A DNA stretch of 24,738 nt from CAYOMP01 sp964405075 (GTDB taxonomy: Bacteria; Bacillota; Clostridia; Lachnospirales; Lachnospiraceae): positions 1 through 24,738 of the forward strand of contig CAYOMP010000032.1 in the NCBI GenBank assembly GCA_964405075.1. The letters are read 5' to 3'. Shown in pieces: positions 23,010-24,738 of the stretch. A model generated the notes under the pieces. The model was not told the DNA's origin, did no database searches, and worked only from the letters and a program-made list of their open reading frames with translations. Both the position numbers and the translations under genes were made by a program. Every line of letters begins with the position of its first letter. Within the stretch, counting starts at the first letter, position 1.

Positions 23010-23666
23010 CTACCGTATATTTATTTCTTTCCTCATAACACTATGTAACCGAACTCCTTTCCGGTGTTCAAACAGTTCCAGTTTGAGTCCGGATTCCTGA
23101 CAGAATCTTTCAAAATCCTTCTTTCCATAGCAGGCAACATCCCCTTTTCCCAACAAATGAATCAACGGTATCTCAACCGAGTTAATTAATCTCAACAAAA
23201 TTGGGTTCGCTGTCATGTCACGGATGATTAATCGTCCACCCGGGCGGAGTACCCTTTTACAACTTCTAAAAAAATCTACAGGATGAGGATAATGGTGGAA
23301 ACTCATGGAGCAAGTTATCGCATCAAAAGAATTATCCTCAAAGGGCAGATTCTCACAATCACCACAAATGAATTCCGCATTTTTCACTTTCTTCGTGGAA
23401 GCAACCTCAATCATCTTTGGTGACAAATCAATTCCCATATAATGCTTTTCGGGATACTTTTCCGCCAACAGCGAGATCACTGCACCAGTTCCACAGCCAG
23501 CATCTAAAATATCTGTGAACTCCTCTTTTTCCAGTTCCGCAAGTATATCCGGATAATCCTTGCGGCACAAATTATACACACTGGGATCATCATTATCAAA
23601 TTGTTCTGCTGCCTTTTCAAACTCTTTCAATGTCATCTCTTTCAATTCTTTTGCTGATTTTGTCAT
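23010..23666 (-). CDS. Class I SAM-dependent methyltransferase
   Basis: A 218-residue Methyltransf_11/UbiE-like enzyme. Motif I is ILDAGCGTGAVISLLA (about residues 53-68), the acidic post-I loop is MGIDLSPKMIEVA, then CGDCENLPFEDNSFDAITCSMSFHHY and VLRPGGRLIIRDM. The substrate cannot be told; the C-terminal helices after ANPILLRLINSVEIPLIHLL are not diagnostic. AGAGAGG lies 10 nt before ATG. The DMT transporter gene follows on the same strand, and the two may share a transcript starting near 23970. Confidence 0.88.
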   Translation of the reverse strand: MTKSAKELKEMTLKEFEKAAEQFDNDDPSVYNLCRKDYPDILAELEKEEFTDILDAGCGTGAVISLLAEKYPEKHYMGIDLSPKMIEVASTKKVKNAEFICGDCENLPFEDNSFDAITCSMSFHHYPHPVDFFRSCKRVLRPGGRLIIRDMTANPILLRLINSVEIPLIHLLGKGDVACYGKKDFERFCQESGLKLELFEHRKGVRLHSVMRKEINIR

Positions 23667-23848
23667 AATAATTTTCCTCTCTTTTATAAAATTTTGACCA
23701 AATTTATCAATAAATCCTTCATATATTTTCCAAGACTTTTATGGGGCCGCTTCGCCCATAAGTATCCCACTGACAGTTTTTTTCAGTCAAGGTAAGCATT
23801 TGCATTACCTACCACAATTTGAAACAGATGACTCTCGGACAATCCAGT

Positions 23849-23953
23849 TTAAAACAACTGATAGCTTTCTTCTGCTGAGTATTGAGTTCCTTGATTTAGC
23901 GCAACAAAATATGCATTTAAAAGTCTTGATTTTCCGATATCCTTCGCCTCAAT
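23849..23953 (-). pseudogene. Possible gene remnant in the leader of the methyltransferase gene
   Basis: A minus-strand frame reads protein-like text, beginning IEAKDIGKSRLLNAYFVA and ending QYSAEESYQLF before TAA. It has no start codon and is cut by a stop just upstream. It lies immediately after a promoter-like TATAAT and a DtxR-like site, so it may be what remains of a gene once driven by that promoter. No family is recognised. Confidence 0.3.
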
Positions 23954-23961
23954 AGTAATTC

Positions 23962-23985
23962 GTTAGTTCTACCTAACTCATTATA
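23962..23985 (-). promoter_or_regulatory. Candidate promoter with DtxR-like operator
   Basis: GTTAGTTCTACCTAAC (23962-23977) has the same GTTAG-N6-CTAAC form as the sites at feoA and feoB. On the minus strand TATAAT (23980-23985) lies directly before it, so the operator would cover the start site. The -35 is not clear (TTGAAG is 19 nt upstream of the -10). The transcript would run through about 300 nt to the methyltransferase gene. Confidence 0.55.
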
Positions 23986-23995
23986 TCACTTAATT

Positions 23996-24162
23996 TTATA
24001 AAATCTTCAAATAATATTGATAATATTTCTCATAGTAAAGAGTCTGCTTGCCAGACTCCTCATCATATAACAAATATCTTTCTAACTTTTCCAGACATCT
24101 TTAAACCCCTTCAAAAATTTGAAATACTCAACAAAGGAATGCGCCTTTACATCTTTAAGTAC
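23996..24162 (-). pseudogene. Frameshifted gene remnant downstream of metE
   Basis: Two overlapping minus-strand frames join into plausible protein text: KAHSFVEYFKFLKGFKDVWK in one, then LERYLLYDEESGKQTLYYE in the next, ending in KIL and TAA at 23996. A one-base shift near 24085-24097 joins them. No start is present. The end of a decayed gene is likely, but no family is recognised. A 7-bp hairpin at 24040-24058 (GAGTCTG/CAGACTC) lies inside and could act as a weak terminator. Confidence 0.35.
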
Positions 24163-24243
24163 CTACAGTCTTAAAAACTTCCCACAAAATCATATCGAAA
24201 AGGTGTCTGTAACTTACTCTTAATATTTTTCTCCGTTTTCTGA

Positions 24244-24738
24244 TTATCTTTCACTTGCCTTTTTGTCTCTAATATACTTTGCCGCCTCTACCATATTGCG
24301 AAGGCTTGCATCTGTTTCCAGAACCCCTCTGGTTTTTAAGCCGCAGTCAGGATTTACCCACATTTTCTCCCCTTCGACTTTTGTAAGCATGATTTCTAAC
24401 ACCTTTACAATTTCTTCCACAGAAGGAACTCTTGGAGAATGAATGTCATATACACCTGGTCCCACTTCTGTCTCAAAATGGTTTTCCTTTAAAAAATCCA
24501 GAATCTGCAAATCCGAACGTGATGCCTCAAAGGTAATCACATCCGCATCCATATCATCAATTGCCGGAATAATATCCGTAAATTCACTGTAGCACATATG
24601 GGTATGTATCTGGGTTTCCGGTTTCACACCACTATGCGTTAGGCGGAAAGCTGGAATTGCAAAATCAAGATATTCCGTGTACCAATCGGATTTGCGTAGT
24701 GGAATTTTTTCTCGCAATGCCGCTTCGTCAATCTGTAT
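24244..24738 (-). CDS. metE: Cobalamin-independent methionine synthase, C-terminal part
   Basis: The last 164 residues of MetE (5-methyltetrahydropteroyltriglutamate-homocysteine methyltransferase), which makes methionine from homocysteine. The gene is cut by the window edge, so its start is not visible. The C-terminal TIM barrel has zinc and homocysteine motifs THMCYSEF (His and Cys ligands), VITFEASRSD (Glu ligand), GPGVYDIHSPRVPS and VNPDCGLKTR (Cys ligand). All four ligands of the zinc site are therefore present. The TAA is at 24244. The TTG at 24717 is an internal codon, as the frame runs on to the window end (IDEAALREK). Confidence 0.97.
   Translation of the reverse strand: MQIDEAALREKIPLRKSDWYTEYLDFAIPAFRLTHSGVKPETQIHTHMCYSEFTDIIPAIDDMDADVITFEASRSDLQILDFLKENHFETEVGPGVYDIHSPRVPSVEEIVKVLEIMLTKVEGEKMWVNPDCGLKTRGVLETDASLRNMVEAAKYIRDKKASER

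Noticed and set aside
23915..23942. Possible sigma-28 promoter (TAAA ... CCGATAT) on the plus strand
   Set aside because: The spacing is 12 rather than about 15 and no plus-strand gene follows.

Overview
The window looks like a chromosomal segment of a low-GC Gram-positive anaerobe, most likely a Lachnospiraceae-type gut Clostridium (Roseburia/Agathobacter/Eubacterium-like). The basis is AT-rich intergenic DNA, strong AAGGAGG-type ribosome sites, Firmicutes-type FeoA/FeoB with the small Cys-rich Feo partner, radical SAM, MCP, TetR/MarR/XRE and desulfoferrodoxin-type genes, and HrcA/CIRCE control. This placement is inference; there is no rRNA or tRNA. Every recognisable gene is on the minus strand except the oxalate decarboxylase gene. 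A 10-N run (11279-11288) marks an assembly gap inside a CPBP protease gene.

Layout, in window coordinates. 229-3009 is a ferrous-iron uptake locus: feoA, feoB and a 59-residue Cys-rich FeoB partner, with DtxR-like palindromes (GTTAG-N6-CTAAC) in front of feoA and feoB. 3365-5095 is a tetR plus radical-SAM operon; its promoter is a consensus TTGACA-N17-TATAAT whose spacer is a palindrome, with a second palindrome at the start site. 5491-6786 is a bicupin oxalate decarboxylase on the plus strand. 6977-8980 is a dCache chemoreceptor. 9602-12284 holds an unknown small protein, a tetR/CPBP pair and a one-domain cupin. 12541-14611 is an XRE / MarR-like / citrate synthase operon that carries a near-perfect CIRCE element (HrcA operator), followed upstream by a separate marR gene. 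15551-16816 is an XRE regulator fused to a desulfoferrodoxin-like module, with a chloramphenicol acetyltransferase-like gene. 16960-19721 is a tetR / polytopic chemoreceptor / SRPBCC cluster. 20179-20757 is a DUF2798 membrane protein. 21827-23666 holds a DMT/EamA transporter with a very His-rich tail and a SAM methyltransferase. 24244-24738 is the C-terminal end of metE, cut by the window edge.

Repeats are a strong feature. An approximately 87-bp dispersed repeat occurs three times in the same orientation (149-235, 3066-3153, 20781-20867), twice directly in front of a gene, where it creates false N-terminal reading frames. A 260-bp foldback element (21065-21324) forms one long imperfect hairpin and looks like a MITE. 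Several intergenic stretches (21657-21818, 23849-24162) carry protein-like but interrupted reading frames, probably gene remnants.

The most notable links are regulatory. The metal-type palindrome seen at the feo genes recurs at 23962-23977, beside a TATAAT box that points toward the methyltransferase and His-tailed transporter, suggesting a shared metal regulon. The CIRCE element ties a citrate synthase operon to heat-shock repressor HrcA. No CRISPR array, prophage, intact transposase or known defence system was seen.
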